Shown here: positions 7,418-17,061 of the stretch, piece after piece | Position numbering within the stretch: position 1 is the first letter of the stretch | How the letters are laid out: the number at the start of each line of letters is the position of its first letter | NCBI RefSeq assembly: GCF_003054195.1 | Contig: NZ_QBKP01000001.1 | Location: 186,001 to 250,000 of the forward strand | DNA length: 64,000 nucleotides | DNA from: Gemmobacter caeni | GTDB lineage: Bacteria > Pseudomonadota > Alphaproteobacteria > Rhodobacterales > Rhodobacteraceae | Reading direction: 5' to 3' | Notes under the pieces: generated by a model | What the model was told of the DNA's origin: nothing | What the model saw: the letters and a program-made list of their open reading frames with translations, nothing else | Databases searched by the model: none | Program-made: the position numbers and the translations under genes

Positions 7418-7893
7418 TCACGTTCTCTGACTGCAATGAAGAACGTGACAACAACAAGCACAGGTCGAGCGGAGACATGACCCCTGTAACGTGCAGCCCG
7501 CTGCGCCAGCCGATGGCGTATGCGCAAAATTCCGGCCCCGCTGCTGCGGCGGCGCCGGTGGGCTGTGCCGTGACACGGGTTCCGGTTCTGCAAACGTCCT
7601 GTGACACCCCGCCCCCGGCCCTGCCGGCCGGGATGCGGGTTTCGCGCCGGTCGGGGGACTGGGGCGATGCCGGACAGTCGGGCAGAAAGGCGGCGGGGGC
7701 CGCCCATCTGACCGGCAGGACGGCGAAGGGTGCCGGGGATCTGCGGTTCATCCTGTCTCGGGGGAGACAGGACGCAGGCTCCGGTTTCCGGGGGACCGGC
7801 CGGGCTGGCGATGCGGGGGCATCGTCACAGGGTCAGGCACGGCCCCGCACAACCGGGGCCATGATCCGGCGCATCTGTCTGCTCCGCCGGATC
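7418..7893 (+). ncRNA. Candidate structured RNA: array of perfect hairpins with GGGG loops
   Basis: This stretch holds about ten clean inverted repeats in a row. A 9-bp stem opens it (7418-7426/7440-7448). Others are 7614-7620/7626-7632 (7 bp), 7647-7652/7657-7662 (6 bp, one GU), 7689-7694/7699-7704 (6 bp), 7712-7717/7731-7736 (6 bp), 7751-7759/7764-7772 (9 bp, with an outer CTGCG/CGCAG clamp), 7781-7785/7795-7799, 7809-7814/7819-7824 (6 bp), 7841-7847/7854-7860 (7 bp) and 7863-7871/7885-7893 (9 bp). Four of these have exactly GGGG as the loop, closed by C-G, and a fifth carries CGGGGG in its loop. A 164-codon frame (7477-7971) with a GGAG site crosses the region but looks like no protein. 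It could be a long leader of the DUF2927 gene or a free RNA; the strand is inferred from the promoter element. Confidence 0.5.
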
Positions 7894-7934
7894 GCGGTCT
7901 CATACGACCACCGCACTCACGGGGCTGCCAACCC

Positions 7935-9329
7935 ATGCGTATCACCGCCGTACTCGCGCTCGCCGCACTGACCGCCTGCGCCCAGACACCCGATTCCGGC
8001 TATCGTGCCGAGGTCTCGATGAACCGGCTGGTCGAACAGCCGGGTTCATCCGTCACCAGCGCGGTCAACCTGTTTTCGGGCCAGACCCCGCAGCGTGTCA
8101 GCCGCTCGAACGCGGAAATCGCGCAGGATTTCCTTGATCTCGAATTCCGCATGGAAAGCGGGCGCGCACTGCCGGTTCTGACCCGGTTCGAGGGCGGCCC
8201 GATCACCGTCGCCCTGACCGGACAGGTGCCACCCACAGCCGAGGCCGATCTGGCGCGGCTGATCTCGCGCTTCCGCAACGAGGCCGGGCTGGATGTGCGG
8301 CGCGCCAGCGGACCGGCGAATATCAACGTGGTCTTCGTGCCGCGCAAGACCATCCGCGCGACCTTCAGCAATGTTGCCTGTTTCGTTGCACCCCGCGTTG
8401 CATCTTGGGAAGAATACAAGGCTGCGCGCGGCACTGGCACGCTGGACTGGACAACGCTGCGTCAACGCGAGCGGCTGGCGATCTTTGCCCCGGCGGATTC
8501 CACCCCGCAAGAGGTGCGGGATTGCCTGCACGAGGAAATCGCACAGGCCATGGGGCCGCTGAACGACCTGTACCAACTGCCGGACAGCGTGTTCAACGAC
8601 GACAATTTCCACACCGTCCTGACCAGCTTCGACATGCTGATGCTGCGCGTCCACTATGCGCCGGAACTGCGCAGCGGCATGACACGCGAGCAGGTGGCGG
8701 CAGTACTGCCCGGCCTGCTGGCGCGGCTGAACCCCACCGGCGCCACCGGCCGCACCCATCAGGGGGGCCAGACGCCACGGGCCTGGATCCGCGCCATGGA
8801 AACCGCGCTTGGACCGCGTGGCAGCGTCTCTGCCCGCAATGCCGCCGCACATGAGGCGCTGGCCATTGCCCATGCGCAGGGCTGGCAGGCGAGCCGTCTG
8901 GCTTTCTCCTGGTTCGCTGTCGGGCGTCTCAATGTCAGCAACGATCCGGTGGCTGCGGCCAATGCATTCGCCAATGCAGAACGTATCTACCGCCGCCTGC
9001 CGGGCGCGCAGATCCAGGCCGCGCATGTCGACATGCAGCTTGCCGCCCTGGCGCTGAGCCAGGCCAACCCGGCTCAGGCCATAGCCTTTGCAGACCGCGC
9101 GATCCCGGTGGCGCGTCAGGCGCAGAACGCCTCGCTTCTGGCGACCGTGATGCTGGTCAAGGCGCAGGCGCTGGAGGCGCAGGGCAACGTGGCGGCGGCG
9201 CGGGCGCTGCGGCTCGACAGTCAGGGCTGGGCACGGTATGGCTTCGGCTCGGATGCGGCGACGCGGGCCCGGATGCGTGACATCGCATCGCTGGTGCCCT
9301 CGAAACTGCGGCAGTTGTTCAGGGGCTGA
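7935..9329 (+). CDS. DUF2927 lipoprotein
   Basis: A 464-residue predicted lipoprotein: MRITAVLALAALTAC is a short signal peptide with lipobox LTAC and the lipidated Cys at 15. The central region (about residues 60-260) fits DUF2927, with PANINVVFVP, NVACFVAP and DCLHEEIAQAMGPLNDLYQLPDSVF; the HEE followed by a conserved NDLY is suggestive of a metalloprotease-like site but is not proven. The C-terminal 150 residues are alanine-rich helical repeats resembling TPR. In Rhodobacteraceae this gene sits with MoxR and CoxE-type genes, as here. The predicted place of action is the periplasmic face of a membrane. Confidence 0.82.
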   Translation: MRITAVLALAALTACAQTPDSGYRAEVSMNRLVEQPGSSVTSAVNLFSGQTPQRVSRSNAEIAQDFLDLEFRMESGRALPVLTRFEGGPITVALTGQVPPTAEADLARLISRFRNEAGLDVRRASGPANINVVFVPRKTIRATFSNVACFVAPRVASWEEYKAARGTGTLDWTTLRQRERLAIFAPADSTPQEVRDCLHEEIAQAMGPLNDLYQLPDSVFNDDNFHTVLTSFDMLMLRVHYAPELRSGMTREQVAAVLPGLLARLNPTGATGRTHQGGQTPRAWIRAMETALGPRGSVSARNAAAHEALAIAHAQGWQASRLAFSWFAVGRLNVSNDPVAAANAFANAERIYRRLPGAQIQAAHVDMQLAALALSQANPAQAIAFADRAIPVARQAQNASLLATVMLVKAQALEAQGNVAAARALRLDSQGWARYGFGSDAATRARMRDIASLVPSKLRQLFRG

Positions 9330-9401
9330 GGGGCCGCGCGCCCCCTGCCCGTCCGCGATGGCGCCCCGGCGCCGCGCGGCAGCAGCAGGAGAGGCTGAGG
9401 C

Positions 9402-9566
9402 ATGATCGTCATTACCGCCGCGATATTCGGGGCGCTTCTGGGTGCAGGACGCGCCCGCGCCCATGGCGGGCGGCTGGCCGACATGCTGCAATGGGGCGGC
9501 AGCTTCGCCATCCTGTTCGCGGTTGTCGGCATGATCGTTACCATCATCATCGAAAGGTCGATCTGA
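9402..9566 (+). CDS. 54-residue membrane protein
   Basis: A short frame beginning MIVITAAIFGALLGAG behind GGAGAGGCTGAGG. Two hydrophobic segments (about residues 1-16 and 33-51) flank a basic loop RARAHGGRLADM, and the protein ends IIIERSI. The gene lies 72 bp after the DUF2927 stop and only 4 bp before the CoxE-type start, so it is surely in the same transcript. Its size and position suggest a membrane anchor or assembly factor for the MoxR/CoxE module. It is below the usual gene-calling length and easily missed. Confidence 0.75.
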   Translation: MIVITAAIFGALLGAGRARAHGGRLADMLQWGGSFAILFAVVGMIVTIIIERSI

Positions 9567-9570
9567 GCCG

Positions 9571-10752
9571 ATGTTCCTGCCGTTCTTTGAAACCCTCCGC
9601 CGCACCGGCGTTCCGGTCTCGCTGCGCGAGTATCTTGGGTTTCTGGAAGGCATGGCCGCAGGGCTCGCCACCTATGATGCGGAGGCGTTCTACTACCTCG
9701 CCCGCACCGCCATGGTGAAGGACGAGCGCCATCTGGACCGTTTCGACCGCGCCTTCGCCGAAAGCTTCAGGGGTCTGGATGCCATCACCGCCGATCAGGT
9801 GCTGGAGGCGATCGACCTGCCAGGCGACTGGCTGGCGAAGCTGGCCGAAAAGCACCTGACGGCCGAGGAAAAAGCCCAGATCGAAGCCCTGGGTGGCTTC
9901 GACAAGCTGATGGAAACGCTGAAGAAGCGGCTGGAGGAACAGAAGGGCCGCCATCAGGGTGGCAACAAATGGGTCGGCACCGCCGGCACCTCGCCCTTCG
10001 GTGCCTATGGCTACAACCCCGAAGGCGTGCGCATCGGGCAGGATCAAAGCCGCCACCAGCGCGCCGTGAAAGTCTGGGACAAGCGCGAGTTCCGCAATCT
10101 GGACGACAAGGTGGAACTGGGCACCCGCAACATCAAGGTCGCGCTGCGCCGTCTGCGCCGCTGGGCGCGCGACGGTGCGGCGGATGAACTGGATCTGGAC
10201 GGCACCATCCGCGCCACTGCCGATCACGGCTATCTGGACGTCCAGACCCGGCCCGAACGGCGCAATGCGGTGAAGGTGCTGCTGTTTCTGGATGTCGGCG
10301 GCAGCATGGACCCATACATCCGCGTGCTGGACGAATTGTTTAGCGCCGCGAAGGCGGAATTCAAGCATCTGCGGCATTTCTACTTCCACAACTGCCTTTA
10401 CGAAGGGGTGTGGACCGACAACATCCGCCGCTGGGATCAGCAAACCCCGACATGGGAGGTGCTGCGCACCTATGGCGCCGATTACAAGGCGATCTTCGTG
10501 GGCGATGCCTCGATGTCGCCTTACGAGATCCTGCATCCCGGCGGCGCCAATGAACACTGGAACCCCGAGGCGGGTCAGGTCTGGCTGGAACGCGCCTGCG
10601 CACAATGGCCGAACCATCTGTGGATCAACCCGGTCCGCGAGGAACACTGGGGCTACACCCAATCCATCCGGCTCATCCAGGGCATCTTCGCCAATCGCAT
10701 GGTGCCGATGACGCTGGAAGGCATCTCGCGCGGGATCAAGGAACTGCGATGA
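9571..10752 (+). CDS. CoxE-type von Willebrand factor A protein
   Basis: A 393-residue protein with an N-terminal helical region and a C-terminal VWA domain of the CoxE class, the usual partner of MoxR ATPases. The metal-ion-dependent adhesion motif near residue 241 reads LDVGGSMDPYI, that is D-x-G-x-S instead of the canonical D-x-S-x-S, so one metal ligand is replaced by glycine. Other landmarks are the acidic/basic linker KKRLEEQKGRHQGG and GDASMSPYEIL. It is probably cytoplasmic and acts with the ATPase on an unidentified client. The ATGA overlap at 10749 couples it translationally to the next gene. Confidence 0.88.
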   Translation: MFLPFFETLRRTGVPVSLREYLGFLEGMAAGLATYDAEAFYYLARTAMVKDERHLDRFDRAFAESFRGLDAITADQVLEAIDLPGDWLAKLAEKHLTAEEKAQIEALGGFDKLMETLKKRLEEQKGRHQGGNKWVGTAGTSPFGAYGYNPEGVRIGQDQSRHQRAVKVWDKREFRNLDDKVELGTRNIKVALRRLRRWARDGAADELDLDGTIRATADHGYLDVQTRPERRNAVKVLLFLDVGGSMDPYIRVLDELFSAAKAEFKHLRHFYFHNCLYEGVWTDNIRRWDQQTPTWEVLRTYGADYKAIFVGDASMSPYEILHPGGANEHWNPEAGQVWLERACAQWPNHLWINPVREEHWGYTQSIRLIQGIFANRMVPMTLEGISRGIKELR

Positions 10753-11087
10753 TCCCGCTTGCCCGTCGCCATCCGAAGCTGTTCGCGGCCTTCGTGCTGG
10801 CGCTGGTGCTGGCGCTGTTCTTTGCCGGGCGGATCGTGGTGCGGGCGGTCTACTGGTCACAGCACCGGGAAGAAGCCGTGGCCCCCTGGATGACCGTGGG
10901 CTATGTCGGGCGCAGCTGGCGGCTTGACCCGCGCGCCATAGATGCAGAGGCGGGCCTGCCGCCGCCGGAAGGGCGGCCGCTGACGCTGGAACAGATTGCC
11001 GCCGGTCGTGGTGTGCCGGTGGCGCAGGTGATTGCCGAGGTCGAGGCCGCCATCGCCACCCTGCGCGCCGCATCGCCAAAGCCATGA
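10749..11087 (+). CDS. Single-pass membrane protein of unknown function
   Basis: A 112-residue protein whose start overlaps the CoxE-type stop (ATGA). It has one membrane helix (about residues 12-33, LFAAFVLALVLALFFAGRI) followed by a soluble tail with WMTVGYVGRSWRLDP and a helical segment near LTLEQIAAGRGVPVAQVIAEVEAAI. That tail resembles a small helix-turn-helix-like fold but I cannot name it. Tight coupling on both sides (it also overlaps the DedA gene by 4 bp) places it in the MoxR-CoxE operon. Confidence 0.8.
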   Translation: MIPLARRHPKLFAAFVLALVLALFFAGRIVVRAVYWSQHREEAVAPWMTVGYVGRSWRLDPRAIDAEAGLPPPEGRPLTLEQIAAGRGVPVAQVIAEVEAAIATLRAASPKP

Positions 11088-11698
11088 CCGACTGGCTGCT
11101 GGCGCTTGTGCCCACCTGGGGGCTGTGGCTGATCGGGCTTTGCACCTATGCCTCCTGCCTTGCCCTGCCCATCCCGGCCTCGGTGGTCATGCTGGCGGCG
11201 GGCGGCTTTGTCGCCTCGGGCGATCTGGTGCTGTGGCAGGTGATCGGCGCGGCACTGCTGGGGGCGACACTGGGCGACCAGACCGGCTATCTGGCGGGCC
11301 GCACCGGCGGGGTTGCGCTGGTGGAAAGGCTGGGCCACGAGGGCAGCCGCGCCGCGATCCTGACCCGCGCCCGCGACCTGATGCAGCGGCGTGGCGGTAT
11401 CGCGGTCTTTCTGTCGCGCTGGCTGTTTTCGCCGCTGGGGCCTTATGTCAACCTGATCGCAGGCGCCATGCGACAGGGCTGGGCCGCCTTCACCCTTTGG
11501 GGCGTGGCGGGTGAAGCGGTCTGGTGCGGGCTTTATATCCTCATGGGCCGCGCCTTCGCGGGCAATCTTGCGGTCGCTTCCGATCTGCTTGGGTCCGTGC
11601 TGGGCCTTGTCGCCAGCGGTGCGGCGGTGCTGGGTCTGGGCTGGTGGCTGCTGACGCTGGCCCGGCGCGAGCGGGATTTGCCCCACAGGCCGGACTGA
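11084..11698 (+). CDS. DedA-family (SNARE-associated/VTT) membrane protein
   Basis: A 204-residue inner-membrane protein of the DedA family, which flips undecaprenyl phosphate or phospholipids in characterised members. Visible family marks are the early LPIPASVVMLAAGGF, the GATLGDQTGYLAGR segment with the conserved Gly-Asp, and the FLSRWLFSPLGPYVNLIAGAM stretch with the essential Arg and Pro-Gly region. About five hydrophobic segments are present. The start overlaps the preceding stop as ATGA, and the M48 protease follows after 14 bp, so it is part of the same operon. Confidence 0.88.
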   Translation: MTDWLLALVPTWGLWLIGLCTYASCLALPIPASVVMLAAGGFVASGDLVLWQVIGAALLGATLGDQTGYLAGRTGGVALVERLGHEGSRAAILTRARDLMQRRGGIAVFLSRWLFSPLGPYVNLIAGAMRQGWAAFTLWGVAGEAVWCGLYILMGRAFAGNLAVASDLLGSVLGLVASGAAVLGLGWWLLTLARRERDLPHRPD

Positions 11699-11712
11699 CC
11701 CATATTCCCTCC

Positions 11713-12402
11713 ATGCTGAAATTCGCCCCCATCCTTCTGGCCATCGCCTATGCCCTGCTGATGTACCGCTTCTCGGTCTGGCGCAGCGCGAAAGAGCTTG
11801 ATGCCCGCTCGCATCCGCTGCGCGATGCGGGGCTGGAGCCGGTGATGCGCCGCATGGCCACGGCGCTGGAGATTCCGCGCATCGCCGTACATGTCTATGA
11901 CGTGGCGCCGGTCAATGGCCTCGCGGCTCCGGACGGGCGCATCTTCCTGACCTCGGGGTTCATGCAGAAATACCGCGCGGGCGAAGTGTCGGCGGATGAG
12001 CTTGCCAGCGTCATCGCGCATGAACTGGGCCATGTCGCCCTGGGCCATACCCGCCGCCGGATGATCGACTTCACCGGGGCCAATGCGGTTTTCGTGATGC
12101 TGACCGCGCTGCTCGCGCGGTTCGTCCCGGTTCTGGGCATCTGGATCGCCAACCTGATTTCCACCGCTCTGATGGCCCGGCTGTCGCGGCGCGATGAGTT
12201 CGAGGCCGATGCCTATGCCTCGGCCCTGCTGGTGAAGGCCGGGATCGGCACCGCGCCGCAGAAATCGCTGTTTCGCAAACTGGCCGGGCTGACCGGGAGC
12301 CGTGGTACCGCCCTGCCCGCCTGGCTTCTGAGCCACCCTGCTGCCGAGGAGCGCATTCGCGCCATCGAAACCAACGAGGCGCGCTGGAAAGTGAACGGCT
12401 AG
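11713..12402 (+). CDS. M48-family membrane metalloprotease
   Basis: A 229-residue zinc protease of the HtpX/M48 class. It has an N-terminal hydrophobic anchor, the zinc motif HELGH (about residues 105-109), a membrane-inserted hairpin after it (ANAVFVMLTALLARFVP) and the third ligand Glu in DEFEADAYA. The active site would face the cytoplasm or membrane interface, consistent with quality control of membrane proteins. The chosen ATG at 11713 gives the typical N-terminus; longer starts run into the DedA gene. Its stop overlaps the stop of the convergent PIN gene by 3 bases. Confidence 0.88.
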   Translation: MLKFAPILLAIAYALLMYRFSVWRSAKELDARSHPLRDAGLEPVMRRMATALEIPRIAVHVYDVAPVNGLAAPDGRIFLTSGFMQKYRAGEVSADELASVIAHELGHVALGHTRRRMIDFTGANAVFVMLTALLARFVPVLGIWIANLISTALMARLSRRDEFEADAYASALLVKAGIGTAPQKSLFRKLAGLTGSRGTALPAWLLSHPAAEERIRAIETNEARWKVNG

Positions 12403-12950
12403 ACGCCCCCGGCGCCAAATGCCTTGGCGAAGCGGTTCAGCTTCACCCGTTTCAGCAGGGCTTTCAGCGAGACGGGCTGCCCCGCGCGCCGTTCCGCCTC
12501 GGCATGAACCCTCGCGATGACCGCGGCCACCTCGGCAGGGTTACGCGACCAGAGTTCCCAGACGAACCCGTCGGGGTCACGACGCTCGATCCCCTCGGCC
12601 GCCAGAACATGCCGGGGGAAATCGCTGGCGTTGAAGGTGAGGATGGCATCGGCGCCCGACGAAATCGCCACCGCCAGAACATGCAGGTCGTTTTCATCCG
12701 GCAGCACCAGCCGCGCCTCGATATTCGGCTGGGCACGCTGCATGGCGCGGGGGAAAGCCGTCCGCATCAGCAGCCCCTCGGCCCGCGCCTCGGCCTGCGC
12801 ATCAGCGCCAAGACGGATCACCGCCCGCGCCCATTCCTCCAGAATACGTTCCGACCAGACGGGTTCGTAAAGCCCACGCGCTGCCATCCCCAGCAGGATG
12901 TCGCGCAACACGCTGGGGAACAGCACGCAGGCGTCCAGAACGACGCGCAT
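12399..12950 (-). CDS. PIN-domain protein, probable RNase
   Basis: A 183-residue PIN-domain protein. The acidic metal-binding residues are visible in MRVVLDACVLFPS (D6), in the LPDENDLHVLAVA segment and in ILTFNASDF. It matches, as far as I recall, the Rhodobacteraceae family named after R. sphaeroides RSP_2648, which is paired with an RNA methyltransferase exactly as here. There is no upstream antitoxin gene, so it is unlikely to be an ordinary VapC toxin. The start ATG overlaps the methyltransferase stop (TGATG), so the two are translationally coupled. Confidence 0.85.
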   Translation of the reverse strand: MRVVLDACVLFPSVLRDILLGMAARGLYEPVWSERILEEWARAVIRLGADAQAEARAEGLLMRTAFPRAMQRAQPNIEARLVLPDENDLHVLAVAISSGADAILTFNASDFPRHVLAAEGIERRDPDGFVWELWSRNPAEVAAVIARVHAEAERRAGQPVSLKALLKRVKLNRFAKAFGAGGV

Positions 12951-14143
12951 CAATCCAGCCGGAAGAACACGGCCTTCAGATAGCCGCTTTCGGCAAGCTG
13001 CGGCAGCAGCGGATGATCCGGCCCGGCAAAGCCCGTATGGATCACCTGCGCCCGCCGCCCGCCGCGCCCGATGCCGCGTGCGCTGGCGTTGCGGAAAGCG
13101 GTCAGATCGGCGGCATGGGAACAGGAACACAGCACCAGATAGCCGCCCGGCGCCACCAGAGGCGCGGCAAGGCGGGCGATGCGTTCATAGGCGCGCAGGC
13201 CCGCCTCCAGCGCGGGCTTGGCGGGTGCAAAGGCGGGCGGGTCGCAGATCACCAGATCGAATTGCGCGCGCTCCCTGCCAAGCGTTTCCAGAACGTCAAA
13301 GGCATCGCCCTGCCGGGTGCTGAAGCGGTCGGCGACGCCCGTCGCCTTTGCGCCCTCTGCGGCCAGCGCCAGCGCGGGTGCACTGGCATCCACCGCCAGC
13401 GCGCTTTCGGCGCCGCCCGCCAGCGCCGCCAGCGCAAACCCCCCGACATGGGTGAACATATCGAGCACCCGCGCGCCTTTCGCCAGACGTGCGGCAAAGG
13501 CGTGGTTCGGCCGCTGATCGAAGAACAGCCCGGTTTTCTGCCCGCCCAGCACATCGGCCATATAGGTCGCGCCATTCATCTGCACCGGCACCGGCGCGTC
13601 GATCCCGCCCGACAGCACAGCCGTCTCCTCGGTCAGCCCCTCCAGCCCGCGGGCGCGGCCCGTGCCGTTCTTGATGATCGTGCCGACCCCGGTCACGGCG
13701 CGCAGCGCGGCGGCAAGCGCCTCCAGATGCGCCTCGGCCCAGGCGGCATTGGGCTGGATCACCGCCACATCGCCGAAACGGTCAATCACCACGCCGGGCA
13801 GGCCATCGGCCTCGGCATGGACCAGCCTGTAAAACGGCGCGTCGAACAGCCGCGCGCGCATGTCCAGCGCCCTGCGCAGACGGGCGGCGAACCAGGCCTC
13901 GTCGATGACCGCCTCGGGGTCGCGATCCAGCATACGGGCGATGATCTTCGATTTCACATTGACGGTCACAAGGCCCAGCGGTCGCCGTTCGCCATCTTCC
14001 AGCACGGCCAGCGAACCGGGCTCCAGCGCCTGGGTGCGCCGGTCGGTCACCAGCTCGTCGGCATAGACCCAGGGAAAGCCATGGCGGATCGCCCGCGCCT
14101 CGGCCTTGGGTTTCAGTCTTACGGTGCGGCGGGTCTCGGTCAT
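12950..14143 (-). CDS. Class I SAM-dependent rRNA methyltransferase, RlmI-like
   Basis: A 397-residue enzyme with an N-terminal PUA domain (LKPKAEARAIRHGFPWVYADEL, GSLAVLEDG), a central EEHxG-like region and a C-terminal Rossmann methyltransferase domain (VLDMFTHVGGFALAALAGGA; catalytic motif FDLVICDPPAFAP; CSCSHAA). This is the RlmI/YccW architecture for m5C formation in 23S rRNA. It corresponds to the Rhodobacter RSP_2647-type family, again next to the PIN gene. The ATG at 14143 is preferred; it lies only 13 bp from a terminator for the upstream gene, and its ribosome-binding site is weak. Confidence 0.88.
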   Translation of the reverse strand: MTETRRTVRLKPKAEARAIRHGFPWVYADELVTDRRTQALEPGSLAVLEDGERRPLGLVTVNVKSKIIARMLDRDPEAVIDEAWFAARLRRALDMRARLFDAPFYRLVHAEADGLPGVVIDRFGDVAVIQPNAAWAEAHLEALAAALRAVTGVGTIIKNGTGRARGLEGLTEETAVLSGGIDAPVPVQMNGATYMADVLGGQKTGLFFDQRPNHAFAARLAKGARVLDMFTHVGGFALAALAGGAESALAVDASAPALALAAEGAKATGVADRFSTRQGDAFDVLETLGRERAQFDLVICDPPAFAPAKPALEAGLRAYERIARLAAPLVAPGGYLVLCSCSHAADLTAFRNASARGIGRGGRRAQVIHTGFAGPDHPLLPQLAESGYLKAVFFRLD

Positions 14144-14156
14144 CGGCTCACATGCG

Positions 14157-14178
14157 AAAAAGGGGGGCAATGCCCCCC
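14157..14178 (-). terminator. Rho-independent terminator of the lipoprotein gene
   Basis: A 7-bp stem (GGGGGGC with GCCCCCC) with a 3-base loop is followed on the minus strand by TTTTT. It lies just past the lipoprotein gene and just before the methyltransferase start. Confidence 0.85.
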
Positions 14179-14213
14179 TCTAGCCTGTCACGGCCCATAA
14201 CGAAAGCCCGGCG

Positions 14214-14882
14214 TCAGTAAAGTGCGGCGACAGTCCCGGTCGCGAGCGTGCTGTTGCGCGACATCGGCGCGGTGCTTTCCGGCATCGGGATCGACAGTTC
14301 CTGGCGGATCACCTCGGCCAGACGTTCCTCGATGACCACCCGCATGGTGCGCCCCGCCGCCTCTTCCGCAATGGCGCGCGTGCCACCCGCGCCCTTGGCA
14401 TCGGCCCAGACCTTGCGCGGCTTCTCGATCACCGCGCCGGTCGCCGCATCGCGCACCGTCAGGATGAAATGCACCGAATGCACACCGCCAACCGTATAGC
14501 GTGTCTTTTCCGTCAGCGAATGGAAGCGCGTGAGCTCCACATCCAGCATGACCTTCGGCCCCTGATGCATCGCGGCCGTGCCCTTGGCAAAGCCCTCTTC
14601 CAGAATGGCCTGCACCTGGGTGTAACGATCCCCCAGCACATCCCCCCGCCAGACGATGTCGGCAATCGGGTAGAACATGTTGGCTTCCGAGACCCGCAGG
14701 TCGCGCGGCACCGACACCCGGATGCCCTGCACGTCATATTTAGATGCCATCACCACGGGGTTCTTCGTCGCCACAGTGATGCCGCCCGGCGTGGTGCCAC
14801 CGCGCGACGCCACACCGCCGCCGCAGGCCGACAGACCGAAAGCAAGCCCCAAGGCAATCATAATCCGAATCGCAGATTTCAT
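14214..14882 (-). CDS. Predicted lipoprotein, DUF6778-like
   Basis: The 222-residue product has a lipoprotein signal, MKSAIRIMIALGLAFGLSAC, with the lipidated Cys at position 20 followed by a Gly-rich linker. The mature part contains DVQGIRVSVPRDLRVSEAN and KVMLDVELTRFHSLTEKTRYTVGG, a pattern seen in Rhodobacteraceae envelope lipoproteins of unknown function. The ATG at 14882 sits behind GGAGG; a TTG two codons earlier is less likely. A strong terminator follows. It is monocistronic and divergent from edd. Confidence 0.78.
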   Translation of the reverse strand: MKSAIRIMIALGLAFGLSACGGGVASRGGTTPGGITVATKNPVVMASKYDVQGIRVSVPRDLRVSEANMFYPIADIVWRGDVLGDRYTQVQAILEEGFAKGTAAMHQGPKVMLDVELTRFHSLTEKTRYTVGGVHSVHFILTVRDAATGAVIEKPRKVWADAKGAGGTRAIAEEAAGRTMRVVIEERLAEVIRQELSIPMPESTAPMSRNSTLATGTVAALY

Positions 14883-15091
14883 TTCCAACCTCCGGCTTCT
14901 CCGGTTGCGCTTTCATCTGTTTTCCTGCCGGATCGGGGCGGAATTGCGTTGGACTCGGCGCATTGTTGCGGAAAGCCCGGGGAATTACTGTGCCCTTTGA
15001 AAGCGCCGGACGATTGACGCGGGGGCGTGGACAGTCCAGACTCGCCTTCTCGCCGGAACCTGCCGATTGCGGGTCCGGCGGGGAACATGGG

Positions 15092-15107
15092 TTGTTAGCG
15101 CTAACAA
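15092..15107. promoter_or_regulatory. LacI-family operator upstream of edd
   Basis: TTGTTAGCGCTAACAA is a perfect 16-bp palindrome with the central CG step typical of LacI/GalR-family operators. It lies 40 bp before the edd start, and its left half could serve as a -35 element (TTGTTA), so binding would block transcription. No LacI-type regulator is encoded in the window, so the repressor must be elsewhere. Confidence 0.75.
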
Positions 15108-15147
15108 AATCTGCTACATCACCGGCACCGCAAGAACGGAGCCCGCC

Positions 15148-16953
<1,806 letters not shown>

Positions 16954-16988
16954 TTCCGCCCCGGCGGGGCATGGGCGCAGGATTGCCC

Positions 16989-17022
16989 TTTCATCCTGGC
17001 CCCAATATCCCCGCCGGAGGCA
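16989..17022 (-). repeat. Dispersed GGGATATT repeat, copy 1
   Basis: On the minus strand the edd-eda spacer reads TGCCTCCGGCGGGGATATT followed by a GCCAGGATGAAA-like end. The same arrangement recurs at 24697, 24755, 37181 and 60056. Confidence 0.7.
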
Positions 17023-17061
17023 TCCACCCCATCCACCTGCCCCAACGCCCGGAACATCGCC

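Noticed and set aside
7243-7751. Minus-strand frames in the moxR-DUF2927 gap
   Set aside because: They have no plausible ribosome-binding site and cover both the CGCCACAAT boxes and the hairpins.
7477-7971. A 164-codon plus-strand frame with a GGAG site
   Set aside because: It crosses the hairpin array, has no recognisable domain, and runs 37 bp into the DUF2927 gene in another frame. It is kept only as the alternative to the structured RNA.
12399-12950. PIN protein as a VapC toxin
   Set aside because: There is no antitoxin gene. The gene is coupled to an RNA methyltransferase, as in a known Rhodobacteraceae pair.
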